This document shows positions 18,990-27,325 of a stretch of 36,101 nucleotides of DNA, piece by piece (position 1 is the stretch's first letter; each line of letters begins with the position of its first letter). The position numbers and the translations under genes were made by a program. The stretch is from Chara braunii (lineage: Eukaryota > Streptophyta > Charophyceae > Charales > Characeae), in contig BFEA01000714.1 in NCBI GenBank assembly GCA_003427395.1, positions 284,976 to 321,076 on the forward strand. The letters are read 5' to 3'. The notes under the pieces were generated by a model. It was not told where the DNA came from. It was given only the letters and a program-made list of their open reading frames with translations, and did no database searches.

Positions 18990-20523
18990 CCAATTGAAGA
19001 TGAGCATGGTCGTTTCATGTTTTGATTGTTTGTATGGTCTGCACCATTGAGGACAGACGAGCTCTGTGCAAGTAATTGTTGTTTCTTCTCACTGATATTC
19101 ATTATTGTGCCTTGGGATGAAAACGGAGAACGTTATTGATGGTCTTTGGTCACAAGACGACTGTTCGTATGGGCCAGAGTAAAGAGGTCCGAACAACGTT
19201 TCTCCCAATGCATCCCCAAAAATGCGGAGGTATAGACACTATATCTCCAATTTCTGCTGTGGGCTCCAGATTGAATAACAGAAAGCCTGAAGAAAAGCTA
19301 TAAAAACCAAATTCTGACACGATGAAGAAAGCCATACCGTGACAAAGCCGCATTTGAGCCACTGATCTATGACATCCTTTGCAGGTGGATTCATGTATCT
19401 CACCAGGCCACGCTGGTCATTGCCCAGTCTGATGGGAGGTGGCGGTGGCAGTGCTGACGATTTGGGCGATTTTTTTCAAGCTCATAACTTTTGGCAAGAC
19501 TTCTCAAAAAAAAAAAGAGATGTATGCATACTCTTGCAGCGAATAAAAAAGCACGTGTCCGCCGGACCCAGTAGGTCCAGCACTTTCGGGTTGATGCTTC
19601 AGGCTAGGGAAGCGCAATAGCTCCCAAGGATTTGCTTCGGGGAGAAGGACATGAGCTTGCAGATAGGTTAATGAATGAATCAGTCCCGCCCATCAGGAAA
19701 GCGTAATTATGAAAGCAGGTTGCCGCCTCCAATGGGATGACGTGATTTTTCTTGAGCCATAGAATTGTGGCCAACTCTTAGGCTTTTGCACTAAGAAGAG
19801 TTTTGGCAAACGCACTAGTACATCAGGTTCATGGTGAAATCCAAAGGAGAGGGGATAGAGATAGAATGCATCATTATGGTGTTTAGATGTCAGGTTCACA
19901 GGGAAAGCCGTAAAGCGTTCAGTATGGGTGTCGCTGATAGTTGCTGTCAACACGAAGTCCTATCTATTCATCCTCAACTGTCCACCTTTGAGGGTGTGGT
20001 CTGTACTGCTTCTGCTTATGCGGACGGTGATGATCAATGAAATGCTCATCTGACCGCACCAAGTTACGGCCGTCTTGACATGAATGGACCTTCAGAACTC
20101 TCCCTACGCAGTTGAATAACAAAGTCTGGGCTTATTTAACAAACTGTGAATGGATAACTTCTTGTTGAGCGAGTCATTGTTTCATTGCTCTAGTGGAAGT
20201 GAATCATTTTCTTTCTCTTGCGCTTCTTTCTTTGTTGCTTCATCTTGTCGTTCTCCTGTCGTAACCTTCCTGATCTCTTTCCGAAGTCTGCTTTTGAAGT
20301 CCAAGTCTATGTGAATCCAGTAGGATTGATGATTTATGATAATCTGTTTTGTCAGCAGTTGCAATGTTTTTTTTTATATCCGGGAATAATCTCGATCGTG
20401 TGCTTTATATCTCGATTGATGATCGTCTTGGTTTTCCTCTTCTGTTTTCTCTTTTTCTTTTTTTTTGTGCAGGAGGATGCAAAGAAACTTGACAAGCGAG
20501 CAAAGGACAGGTACACGGTATAG
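8981..20523 (+). CDS. eIF4E: Eukaryotic translation initiation factor 4E (five exons)
   Basis: The CDS joins 8981-9258, 16930-17104, 18104-18229, 18470-18541 and 20473-20523, giving 233 residues; plant eIF4E is usually close to this size. It binds the mRNA 5' cap in the cytoplasm and, with eIF4G, recruits ribosomes. Residues 1-50 are a low-complexity acidic Ala/Pro-rich extension; the cap-binding fold follows ([10 protein letters not shown]). Cap-stacking tryptophans are W75 (TTWGNSLR) and W121 with E122 (PKWEDP); W183 (IAIWTK) is the third conserved Trp. W92 (VEDFW) corresponds to the eIF4G-binding surface. Cysteines 126 and 167 match the pair that forms a disulfide in wheat eIF4E. The start ATG has G at -3 and +4 and is the first ATG after 8887. 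All joins keep frame. Five exons match the usual plant eIF4E layout. The N-terminal extension favours eIF4E over eIF(iso)4E. Confidence 0.96.
9265..9600 (+). repeat. CT-rich minisatellite at the start of intron 1
   Basis: Units of CGCCCCCTGACCT followed by CTCTCTCT repeat at least five times between 9283 and 9400, then decay into general CT-rich sequence. Long pyrimidine-strand frames across 9057-9960 are low-complexity and not coding. Confidence 0.75.
9601..10975. other. Intron 1, pyrimidine-rich, no gene
   Basis: CT-rich intronic sequence. Near 10349-10400 the words GATGTATCTGACC and GAATGTATCTGACC recur. They look like reverse copies of part of the motif repeated at 10979 and 11276. Confidence 0.45.
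10979..11389 (+). repeat. Two copies of a dispersed ~115-bp repeat
   Basis: Copy one at about 10979-11099 and copy two at about 11276-11389 share AATTGCGGTCAGGTGCATC, CTGGGTTCTCAC, GTGGCCGAGTT and a long exact stretch ending CAGCACCTTCTCCCAC. Related fragments occur at 7480-7500 (+) and about 22090-22125 (-). The family is not one I can name. Confidence 0.65.
11766..11843 (+). repeat. Two ~39-bp tandem units
   Basis: TATRYGTTGGGAGAARYGATGA...ATTTTGGACA occurs at 11766 and again at 11805. It lies within otherwise unremarkable intron sequence. Confidence 0.6.
12199..12733. other. Assembly gap (535 N)
   Basis: An unbroken run of N lies inside eIF4E intron 1. Any open frame crossing it is not evidence of coding. 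The transposase-like fragment on its right side probably continues into it. Confidence 0.98.
12734..12934 (-). pseudogene. Transposase-like helix-turn-helix fragment, broken
   Basis: On the minus strand from ATG at 12934, [12 protein letters not shown]... runs 18 codons to an in-frame TGA. It then resumes as a helix-turn-helix-like segment: [20 protein letters not shown] followed by RRGGRN, before the N gap. [12 protein letters not shown] plus an RGGR linker is the pattern seen at the N-termini of IS630/Tc1-mariner-type and related DDE transposases. The catalytic part would lie in the gap. Other DNA-binding HTH proteins are possible. The stop suggests a dead copy. Confidence 0.5.
12990..13130 (+). 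repeat. GAATGCACG-type short repeats
   Basis: GAATGCACG and GATGCACG words, and the longer GCGGGAGTGAATG (twice), recur over about 130 bases. No element boundary is visible. Confidence 0.45.
13270..13450. repeat. Foldback element with 40-bp hairpin
   Basis: Positions 13314-13353 pair with 13357-13398 as an almost perfect inverted repeat around a 3-base loop, with one substitution and two extra bases in the right arm. The apex is AGATTCTTGTAG-AAT-CTACAAGAATCT. Outside it, CTTCTACAAGAATCTAAATC (13272 on) is repeated in direct orientation as CTTCTACGAAATTCTAAATC (13422 on), each followed by GGKTCGCC. Could be a foldback MITE or a small-RNA hairpin. Confidence 0.7.
13526..13702 (+). ncRNA. U2: U2 snRNA-like copy lacking stem IIa (possible pseudogene)
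   Basis: It starts with the plant-type U2 5' end, ATACCTTTCTCGGCC, continues TTTTGGCTAAGATCAAGTG and includes the branch-site recognition GTAGTA at 13559-13564. The IIb-type loop (GGTCCATCGGGC), a near-Sm site (AATTTTTC, 13607-13614), stem III (GGGGTC/GACCCC) and stem IV (GCGTTGC/GCGACGC, loop TATTGCA) are present. Between GTTCT and GATCATGG about 16-20 bases are missing, removing stem IIa. No plant USE (RTCCCACATCG) or TATA at -30 is visible, and an A-rich tail begins about 15 bases after stem IV. It is about 177 nt against roughly 196 usual. Likely a retro-pseudogene or variant copy. Confidence 0.8.
13760..13852 (+). repeat. 21-bp tandem array (GAAACCAATACGGTCCAAAAA)
   Basis: About four units of 21 bp follow the A-rich tail of the U2-like copy. 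The final unit runs into CCAATACGGTTTTTGG, a partial inverted repeat of the array. A single matching unit, AGAAACCAATACGGTC, sits at 13491-13506 upstream of the U2 copy. Confidence 0.85.
13958..14067. mobile_element. MITE copy 1
   Basis: Terminal inverted repeats of about 28-30 bp: left CTACCATCTTCCGCCGAACA (13958 on), right ending TTGTGTTGGGGGGAAGACGG (about 14044-14063). The interior contains TGTATCTAACCGATC and CATAATGACGGTGCG, shared with the other copies. It encodes no protein, as expected for a non-autonomous element. Confidence 0.75.
14173..14284. mobile_element. MITE copy 2
   Basis: The best-preserved inverted repeats of the family: left CTACCGTAGTCTCCCGAACA, then CAACGCACCCT; right AGGGTGCGTTGTGTTCGGGG followed by GAGGATCGGTAG. 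About 30 bp pair with few mismatches. Length is about 112 bp. Confidence 0.82.
14430..14850 (+). repeat. Tandem duplication containing an expanded (CT)n
   Basis: A unit with CCCTAATCCGGATTTC, TTTGATCAAAGCTGGCCG, a CT run and CCACCTCTCGCCTTGATCC occurs at about 14440-14650 and again at about 14660-14800, with a third partial copy to 14840. The CT run is about 100 bp in the first copy (14517-14617, one N at 14580) but only a few units in the second. Confidence 0.8.
14851..14940 (+). repeat. CCCT/TCCC simple repeat
   Basis: Imperfect TCCCTCCC tract. Confidence 0.75.
14991..15150. mobile_element. MITE copy 3 with internal tandem expansion
   Basis: Left repeat TACCGTCTTCCCCCGAACAT, right repeat TGTGTTCGGGGGTAAGACGG. 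The left inner part, CTGAATGTGAATGTACATAA, is present in about three tandem copies, which explains the longer length of about 160 bp. Confidence 0.8.
15256..15413 (+). repeat. 81-bp tandem duplication
   Basis: GTAGGAGGTRTTGAYTGCTT, CCCAAATCAGGAAGGATTG and GAACAGAA recur with an 81-base period (copies from 15256 and 15337). Confidence 0.75.
15631..15752. mobile_element. MITE copy 4 (diverged)
   Basis: Left TACCGTCTTTCCCTGAATGA pairs with right TCGGATGAAGACGGTA. The interior pairs partly as well (AACGTAC near 15650 and GTACGTT near 15725). The centre holds ACAACTTTAAGGTC twice in tandem. Confidence 0.55.
15984..16165 (+). repeat. 91-bp duplication with 19-bp sub-repeat
   Basis: TTATTGTCGATCCATGGCCT followed by CCGAATTTTAGGACAG occurs at 15984 and 16075. 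The segment CAATCTGCTTGGTCGAATGT is tandemly duplicated just after the second copy. Confidence 0.75.
16380..16510 (-). repeat. tRNA-like sequences (possible SINE remnant)
   Basis: On the minus strand a B-box-like CAGGTTCGATTC lies near 16470-16481. About 40-60 bases further on is GAGAGTGGCCGCATGGTTAA (about 16420-16439), resembling the A-box region of tRNA-Ser/Leu. The order is wrong for a single tRNA, so this is either two adjoining decayed copies or chance. Confidence 0.35.
16615..16735 (+). repeat. 62-bp direct duplication
   Basis: A segment with TCAATATCCCGGTGTCAG, ACTGTAAGT and CCAAATACAG (16621 on) is followed by a diverged copy (16683 on) before eIF4E exon 2. Confidence 0.5.
16930..17104 (+). 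CDS. eIF4E: eIF4E exon 2
   Basis: Preceded by acceptor CTATCTAG and followed by donor GTGAGC. Encodes residues 93-151 ([34 protein letters not shown]). Compared with wheat eIF4E it has about three extra residues in the loop before TYWLHT. It completes codon 93 (TG+C, Cys), giving FWCLFNN. Confidence 0.95.
18104..18229 (+). CDS. eIF4E: eIF4E exon 3
   Basis: Acceptor TGTGTGCAG, donor GTATGT; exactly 42 codons, phase 0 at both ends. Encodes LLAMIGEQF, the conserved Cys167 and IAIWTK with W183, ending SNEAAQ. Confidence 0.96.
18470..18541 (+). CDS. eIF4E: eIF4E exon 4
   Basis: Acceptor TTCCTCAG, donor GTAAGT; 24 codons ([13 protein letters not shown] ... IGYVAH). The preceding intron is the shortest, at 240 bp (18230-18469). 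Confidence 0.95.
18749..18987. repeat. (GA)n microsatellite in eIF4E intron 4
   Basis: About 238 bp of GA with one interruption (TGAGACTCT near 18822) and a single N at 18919. The true length is uncertain because of the N. All open frames in it are low-complexity. Confidence 0.97.
18988..20472 (+). other. Rest of eIF4E intron 4
   Basis: No gene recognised. The stretch ends in a T-rich tract and a good acceptor before exon 5. Confidence 0.6.
20473..20523 (+). CDS. eIF4E: eIF4E exon 5 (C-terminus)
   Basis: After a T-rich tract and acceptor TTTGTGCAG, 16 codons ([16 protein letters not shown]) end in TAG. The RYTV end is typical of plant eIF4E, so the C-terminus is complete. Confidence 0.95.
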   Translation, partial: EDAKKLDKRAKDRYTV

Positions 20524-21200
20524 CAGTTTTGATACGGGTGGGTGACTAGCAAGTATGACTGCAAACCAACCTTGCCTGTGTGCTACGAGGCAGAACTGGC
20601 CAGATAGTTGTTCCTATCAGGGACAGGGAAGGACGGAAGGCTATGCGCTGGTTGCAGGTTTGCCTCCCCTTGTGTGAATGGGGTCATCATGTATGTATCT
20701 CTTTTGCATGGAAAGCTGCGTCGCTGTGCGAGGGGGAATTGCTTGGTTATGGGGCATATAATTATGATGTGTTCAGCAGTACGGCAATGTTCTGTGTGTC
20801 ATCTGTCAATGACAAAGATGTGCGTAGCCCTCTTGGTGTGCGGCCGAGTTGGCTGGTCCTTGTTTCTCTACCGTGCATGGCTGAGTGGTGCTCTTTTCAG
20901 CCACGCTCGTTTGAAATGTCAACTATGGAGGGAACGAGTATTTTGCATGTTGATGCACCAAGGCAGTCCCAGTCCCTTGCTAGTCATCTGGAGATTGTTT
21001 GATATTACTCACAAGCGTACACTATTAGTTGAAGAGTGAGAGAGAGAGACTTGTGGTGTGGAGTTGATCAGTGTTGCAATGGGGACGGTTTGCTTGTTGT
21101 TCTCTTTTGGCTGGTGCTGTGGACAGAGCGTCTAGGCAGCCCAGCTTGTTGTCGACTGGTTGATTAGATGTCTTGACCTGTAGAGTAGGGCGTAGTGAAG
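20524..21200 (+). other. eIF4E 3' flank, probable 3'UTR start
   Basis: Follows the TAG stop. No clear AATAAA signal is seen in the first several hundred bases; the first AATAAA on this strand is near 21731. Overlapping frames of about 140 codons (20580-21039) match nothing I recognise. The UTR end cannot be set from sequence. Confidence 0.4.
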
Positions 21201-21204
21201 GTGG

Positions 21205-21207
<3 letters not shown>

Positions 21208-21266
<59 letters not shown>

Positions 21267-21267
21267 N
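21208..21267. repeat. (GA)n microsatellite
   Basis: About 57 bp of GA ending GGGG and a single N at 21267. Confidence 0.95.
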
Positions 21268-21650
21268 GAGGTGAGCAGCAGCCCCCACGACCAAGCGGAG
21301 GGTCGTGTGCTGTGCACAACTTTTCTTGTTGCCTTCTTCAAGTGGTCGTGTTCCTGTATTCAGATTCTTTTGAGAAGTTTAAGGTCAGGTCATTCATTTG
21401 TCTTTTTGCGGGGTGTTGAAGTGACTCCTTACCGCCCGGTCTTTCGTTGTGCATGCTGTGAGATGGTTTCAAGTCCCAGTCTCTTATGTCCGAAATGAGA
21501 AAAGATTGGATTCACGGTGTGAATGGACCTTCTAATATGGGAATGTCTAACATGTGCTTCAAATTGATATACGGAGCTAAAAGAGGGATATCTCATGGGT
21601 GTGCAAGGGACATGTTCTAGAGAGTAAACGAGTATCAACTTTCAAGTAAT

Positions 21651-21902
21651 CAACGGGCGAAGCTCAGTCGGTACACCCATGAACTGTTGAAATACAGACC
21701 CAAGTTCACATCCGGATGCAACCAGACGAACAGAATAAAGTAATTCTGACCTGCAGCCAGTCAGTCCAATGATTTATTCACTGATCAGATCGGCCCTAGG
21801 TAATTCAGAATGATTTATTCCATTCATCAAGGTCCTGCAGGATCCGAACTCACGTCCTCTGTGTTTCAACGGTTCATGGATGTACCAGCTGAGCCAGGCT
21901 CG
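21651..21902. repeat. Inverted pair of tRNA-like SINE sequences
   Basis: On the + strand at 21651-21749, AAGCTCAGTCGGTACACCCA precedes CAAGTTCACATCC. On the minus strand at 21803-21902 a related copy reads TGGCTCAGCTGGTACATCCA and then GAGTTCGGATCC. Both continue into RAATAAAKYATTCTGA. The two arms face each other about 50 bases apart, so a transcript could fold into a hairpin of about 100 bp. Confidence 0.6.
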
Positions 21903-22268
21903 TTGGTCCTCTTCTTTGCTCCTATTGCGGGCATTTCCAGCATTTGGACGTGTCTGCCGTTGTCCCCTTGACTTCATTGCCAGCCAAGGCCGCCTTTGGG
22001 TTGGTGTTCCAGACTTAGGTATGGCATTGGGTGCCGGTGGGGTCATACTCACACGACGACTTTCCTGGGTGTATCTGACCACTTTGCAGTCATGCCTGGA
22101 TGCACCTGACCACAATTGCGTCCACAGATAAGTCTGAAAAGTCATTTTGTGTGTGTAGTCGTGAGCTATGCTACCCTAGTTGTTGCTTCTGTCAGGTGCC
22201 TGTGCCTCAGGCTGTAGAGAATATGACCTGCGGTGCTGTTGGTGTTGCCAATTGATGGAAAGCATGCG

Positions 22269-22330
22269 CCGAAGCGTAAGGGAAAAATACTCGGAAAAGG
22301 AGAAGCGTAAGGGAAAAATACTCGGAAAAA
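22269..22330 (+). repeat. 31-bp tandem duplication
   Basis: GAAGCGTAAGGGAAAAATAC followed by TCGGAAAA occurs twice in immediate succession. Confidence 0.85.
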
Positions 22331-22689
22331 GAGAAAAGAAATTGCCTGGCCAAACAGTTCCTTTGCAAATGCGAATGGATATGCCTGCCCCCATCGGTTG
22401 TGGCCCCCATGACGGCTTGGCGGTCTAGGGGTGGTCAGAGAATCGTGCAGCAGGAAAGTGGGGCTCCGAGGTACTCGTGGTGCAGTCTTAAGTCTCTTTT
22501 GCACTGCTCATGGCAGTTTCTGGCTTATGCAAGACTGTCCCTACGGTTCTTGGCCGCGCTCGGGACAAGCCGAATTGGGTCATCATTCTGCGACTGTACC
22601 GACTTCTACAGCTCCCTCCCTCTCCTTTCCGGCGCTCTTTTCTCCCTTCCCTCGCCTACCGAACCCAGATTTCATGGACTACTTGTGTA

Positions 22690-22960
22690 GGGAGCCTGGA
22701 GTAAAAGAATACAATGAAATCAAGTAGCCTGGAGTAAAAGAATACAATGAAATCCCGTTTTGGACCTAATTGGTGCCCAAGACCACGATCCTTCTCTGTA
22801 TGCTGTGGACACTCTGTCTACGGCCCTTTTATTTCGGGAGCCCGTAGCAGAAGAATGAAACGACATCCTGTCCAGGATCTAACTGGTGCCCTCAAACCAC
22901 GATCCTTCTCTGTCCTGTGGACCTATGCTCTGGCAACTGTGTCCATTAAGGCTTTATCCG
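22690..22960 (+). repeat. Nested tandem repeats (33 bp and ~115 bp)
   Basis: AGCCTGGAGTAAAAGAATAC followed by AATGAAATC occurs twice from about 22692. The larger unit (AGAATACAATGAAATC, GGACCTAATTGGTGCCC, ACCACGATCCTTCTCTGT) recurs about 113 bases later in diverged form. Confidence 0.75.
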
Positions 22961-23009
22961 GGACAACTTGCAGCCTAGACACGGCGATAGTGGCCAAGTA
23001 TGTACGAGT

Positions 23010-23100
23010 CATCTTAGGCGATTGAGTGGCACATGCCCTGCGCCGGAGACCACCAGGTCAAGAGTTCAAATTCTGATGCCGCTCGAAGCAATGCTAGGCT
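23010..23100 (+). repeat. tRNA-like sequence, possible SINE head
   Basis: GGCGATTGAGTGGCACATGC is followed about 40 bases later by AGAGTTCAAATTC, spaced like pol III A and B boxes. No A-rich tail or flanking duplication is obvious. Confidence 0.35.
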
Positions 23101-24440
23101 CACTGAGGAGGGCATGAGGCGGCAAACTGGCTATAAAGCTATAAACTGAGAATTGATGAATGCACATGTATGTATACTACCTGGCATGCTGTGCTATGCA
23201 ACACCAATCCGGCATTGCCGCTTCGCACTCCACTCGCTGAGCGAACCACTTGAGCTTTCGCTTGTAGAGTCTCTGGCATGCAGGTACTTCCACTACACCA
23301 GCTTGTCGCTTTCCACACCCCTTCAACAAATACAGTCTTCATCACACATAAACTGCGGCAGCCAAACGAAAAAACACATGACTTCAAGATCACTTCGCTC
23401 GCACGAATTACCCCCGTCAACCCTCTTCGTTGCAGACCTCGGCCTTCAAAATACTGCATGCCAATCCGTCATTCTTGGACACCCCGCTCCAATCGCCAAT
23501 TAACCACTTGTCAAATCCACCATGACAAACATCCTGGACGTGCAATTCTTCGCTACACCAAGCAGACACTCCTGCAGCCCTTCAGCAGGATGCTCTATTC
23601 TCCTGCAGCACTCTCTCCTTAGGTCCAAGGATTTTCCGTTGTTGTTGTTGTTTTCTTTTTGTGTTTTTTTTTTTGCTTAGCTGAAGTTCTTGGTGCATTT
23701 CACACATGTCTCTGTATAACCTTGACGTTCAACTTCAATAAATGATCAGTATATTTCTATCTTTTCAAATTCGAGTTGGAAGTTATGATGGGTGGAGGTG
23801 CCTGCCCCCACCAGGGTCCTCGCCCGCCTGAGCCAACCGTGCCAGCCTGCTGCGCAGCTGGGTCCCAGCGTGCACTCGTGTCGTCGGACTGTTTATTCCC
23901 TTGCGGACTGACAAACATTAGGCTTGCTCCAGCGCGGAATAGATCATCTCGGAATTTGCGGCCAACCACCTGCGCATGCCGCCAGTTCACATGAGGCGAG
24001 GTTGACGAAGCTACCTTCCAAGGCTTGCGAGCCTGCCACCGTGCCTTTTCAAAGTGGCCTGCGCTGCCGCGTTTGCCTCCGGTGCAGGCCTGAATCAAAA
24101 ATCACTTACCGTGTGAAAACCAGCAAGAGCAGTAATGTCCTTTGGGTGAACCGGGGGGTGTTCAATGCTGAAAACGTTTTGGGTTTTTGGTCAGCCTGCT
24201 GTTCTTGGATTACCCAGGAGTTTCATGTATGCCCCCGGCCCATATAGCTCTGGTGCGGTTCCATCTTTTGCTGGAGAGCATCACCAGCAACCAGGATCAG
24301 CATCCATCTCATACGAAACTATGAGCTCTGCAAGTCTGTGAGGGTGAAGCTTCTTTCCTGATTACGAGAGATGTCAGAGAAGCAGACAATCCAACCTTAT
24401 GCCATACAGAAAACTCATTTGCAGAAAAAATAACACACTG
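23101..24440. other. No recognisable gene
   Basis: Frames of 70-115 codons exist on both strands (for example 23278-23622) but resemble no known family. A T-rich run with GTT repeats lies near 23640. Confidence 0.4.
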
Positions 24441-24449
24441 TTCCTAGCT

Positions 24450-24740
24450 TAAATCACCACTACCCCTGAGCCGCGTTTTCATCGAGGTGGATTTTTTCCC
24501 CTGCGTGCCAAAATTTGCGGAAGCATGAGTGCGGCGTTTTGTTTTTCCCTCGTGGCTGGTCCCACCAGCCATTGCGGTCCGGTACTGCCCAGCCGCCGGA
24601 GAACCCTCCTGGAATGGAATGTTGAATGTATGTTGCATTTTCGAATCTTGAAGTTGCCTGGCCAAGGCTGTAGGGGTTTGGTTTATCAGATAAAATACAC
24701 TCGCAGAATAATTGGAGATAGCACAAGCGAATACCATATA
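24450..24740 (+). repeat. Dispersed repeat, copy 1
   Basis: Shares with 27905-28310 the ordered words GAGCCGC-TTTT, CATTNNGGTCCGGTA, TTTTCGAATCTTGA / TTTTGATTCTCAAG and TTGCCTGG-CAAGG. No named family is recognised. Confidence 0.45.
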
Positions 24741-25430
24741 ACCTGATTGGCTACTATTAGAATAATAAGCAATAACCCTTGAACGAAAACAATGATTCAT
24801 GGCATCATAGCATGAACAAGTCGAGTCCAACCCACTGGAACTTAACCTTAGCCAATGGCTGAAGGCAGCACCTGCATTTGTTTTGTACTCGAGCACGCGC
24901 TTTGCATCTGGTCTATCGCCAGAGTGGAGCCGAAGGCATCCTTGGGGAGGAGAGCTTTTATCCCAGTTTCACCATATACCCATTTAGTGAAGTTTAGTCC
25001 CTCCCAGGTTTGCCATGTCTGTGCTGAGGTGTTGAACTCGATGGTCCATCGAGATTACCTCTGTCCTCGATACATCTACTAACGACTTTGTGCGGACATG
25101 GCTGCATATGCGCCATGTCTCTTGGCATTGGGCAGATTTAAGTCATATATATTAGATAGAAATACTGTATCGCAATTGACCACTCCCCACCCCCATGCGC
25201 CTGTGCACATCCATCCATGCATGATGGGCAGAGCCACAGCCACCATGCACGACTGTGGCCATCATGGGCGGCTACGACCAGCCAGCAGGTATGGCAGCCA
25301 TGGCAGTAGGCTCTAGCGAGGCAACTTTGACCCTCAGTGATGGTGGCGCTGCGTCACCTTGGGGATTGTTCCTCCACTTCACTCGTCAATATCAATGGTT
25401 CTGTTAGCACAAATCGGGCTACGAAGATAA
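24741..25430. other. No recognisable feature
   Basis: Unique-looking sequence with a short CATGG/CCATG-rich patch near 25200-25310. Confidence 0.4.
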
Positions 25431-25449
25431 AAATCCACTTCGCCTGTTC

Positions 25450-25575
25450 AGTTCGGCGCGTAGCACAAATCCGCCTTGGAAAAATAGGCTGGGAAAACAA
25501 ATTCCACTGCACCGGTTTGTTTCTCTTTTCTTTTCTTTCGGCACGCAGCACAGATCCGCCTTGGAAAAAGAAGCT
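25450..25575 (+). repeat. 85-bp direct duplication
   Basis: GGCRCGYAGCACARATCCGC followed by CTTGGAAAAA occurs near 25457 and again near 25541. Confidence 0.65.
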
Positions 25576-25817
25576 CGGAAACCACCAGTACTTCCTAAAG
25601 TCGTGCCCGTTAACAAACCACAATTTTAGGAAACGCACGGGCCACTACAGTCGCGCCCAGATTCATCCGACTAGAAATGTTTCTACTCTATTTTTTTCTG
25701 CGGCCGATAGCTGGGCCAAGTGCTGGTGGTTTTAACTGTGTCCTCTCAACAGGGCATGACTTCCTGGAGAGTCCTAATTCATACGTTCAGTCTACAAGGA
25801 TGTCGAAGGTTGTGCCG

Positions 25818-26038
25818 CACCCCCCTTGTTTCGGGGCTCCGCTGACGGCCTGAACCCTGCGCACCGTAGAAGCACTGGGGAAAGGGGCAACATGCATCCC
25901 CCCTTTCATTGTGAGAGGCAAAAGGCTGTGCTTGCAGGGATCCCCTGTGTAGCCTTAGGAATAGTGGCAAGTAGGTAGTGAAAGGTGGATTTGAAAGATT
26001 TTGAGAGAATTTGAGAGAAGAATTAAGAAAAAAAGAAA
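25818..26038 (+). mobile_element. SINE A, 5'-truncated copy
   Basis: Lacks the tRNA head but matches the 3' half of the two fuller copies (GGGGCAACATG, TGTGAGAGGC, GCTTGCAGGG, TCCCCTGTGTAGCCTTAGGA, GGTAGTGAAAGGT, TGAGAGAAGAAT) and ends in an A-rich tail. A perfect 12-bp target-site duplication, AAGGTTGTGCCG, lies at 25806-25817 and 26039-26050. Truncation at the 5' end fits target-primed reverse transcription. Confidence 0.85.
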
Positions 26039-26461
26039 AAGGTTGTGCCGGCCGCAAACACCCATTGCTTGCAACGGGGGTTCCCTTTTGTCCACGACTC
26101 CTCCCATTACCCCCGTTCAAGATCGTGTTGTGTTTTCCAAAATGACCACCCTTTTTTCTGTGCCACTCGCTACCATCTGAAACTCGAGTGGTGATCCGCT
26201 CTGCCCCCGAGGATCTGGATGGGTGGAGCTCAGTTGTAGAAGGGGGCTCAGCATCTCCTAGCTGCCTTTGCAGATTTCAGCCATCTTACTTGATCTTGCG
26301 CTTCGATTGAGAAAGAGCAAAAAGTTATCAGTTAAGGGTCACTGATGTATTTCATTCTGACTGTGTCATTCTTCATCAACGTATTATTCATGTTCTCTTT
26401 TCTCCCTTTTTTTTGGTGAAAAAAACACATCCGTGTGGGGCTGACTATTGGAGGTGATACG

Positions 26462-26932
26462 TGCAAGTGGCTAGCTGAGTTAGGTGGGCACGCAAGTGGC
26501 ATTCGGGAGTTCGTGGGTTCAATCCCTACTGACTGCCTGGGCACCCTTAGTGCCAACCAACTGGGATAGTTGGCTCGCTCCCCCTGGTCGGTATCAGTAG
26601 GGTCTTTGGCTATCACGGATGTTTGAGTGCTGGCCATAGACACTGCGGTTACTCTATCGGGGTGGGGAAGTAGATGGGAGGTGCAGCTACTGGTAAAATG
26701 CTTGGTCTTTGCATGAGCCAGTTCCCCCCATGGGCGGCCACACCCTACTCCCTGACCACCACCTATTAGGGTGGGGGACAACATGCTTCCCCTTGATTGT
26801 GAGAGGTAAGCTATGATTGCAGGATGTCCCACACAGGATTAAGAGTAGTGGTAGGTAGGTGCCAGGTGGTGAGAGGTGAATTTGAGAGAAGAATATATCT
26901 TAGTTTTCCAAAAAAAATAGAAAAAAAAAAAA
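26462..26932 (+). mobile_element. SINE A, full-length copy with tRNA head
   Basis: The tRNA-like head has TAGCTGAGTTAGG (A box, about 26472) and GGGTTCAATCC (B box, 26515-26525). The body includes TAGTGCCAAC, CCCCTGGTCGGTATCAG, TTGGCCATAG-type and GGGGGACAACATG words, and it ends in AAAAAAAATAGAAAAAAAAA. A 13-bp target-site duplication, TGGAGGYGATACG, lies at 26449-26461 and 26933-26945. Length is about 471 bp. Confidence 0.88.
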
Positions 26933-26945
26933 TGGAGGCGATACG

Positions 26946-27325
26946 AATATCCCCCAATAGTAGGCACCCTATTTGTAGACGGCTCCAACCTATTGGTGGG
27001 GAGCCGCACCTCTGGAAACCAGGTTCGGCATCCCACTGACAAGGCATGCAAACTATGGAAAGCAAAACAGCATTGATTGCCCTTGTGTGAGGGCATTCAC
27101 TGTCCACCTAACCAATATGCGCGGCACCCTCCACCATGTACTTCTAACCCCCGGCACCACGGTGGAAAACAATCACTGGACTGCTCATATCAACCACCGT
27201 TGCGTGTAGTTGCACTGTTGAGCGACTATCTTCGAGCCCGCTCTAAACCTGAAGATGCTCCCAGCAGTGTGTCCTAGATATGATTGCAACAAACTATTTA
27301 GCTCTTGAAGTTGTGAAAAACTGTA
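26946..27325. other. Spacer between two SINE A copies, no gene
   Basis: No recognisable coding sequence or repeat boundary. Confidence 0.4.

Noticed and set aside
20580-21039. Two overlapping frames of about 140 codons after eIF4E
   Set aside because: Two frames of the same DNA are open together, neither has a recognisable domain, and the position fits the eIF4E 3' region.
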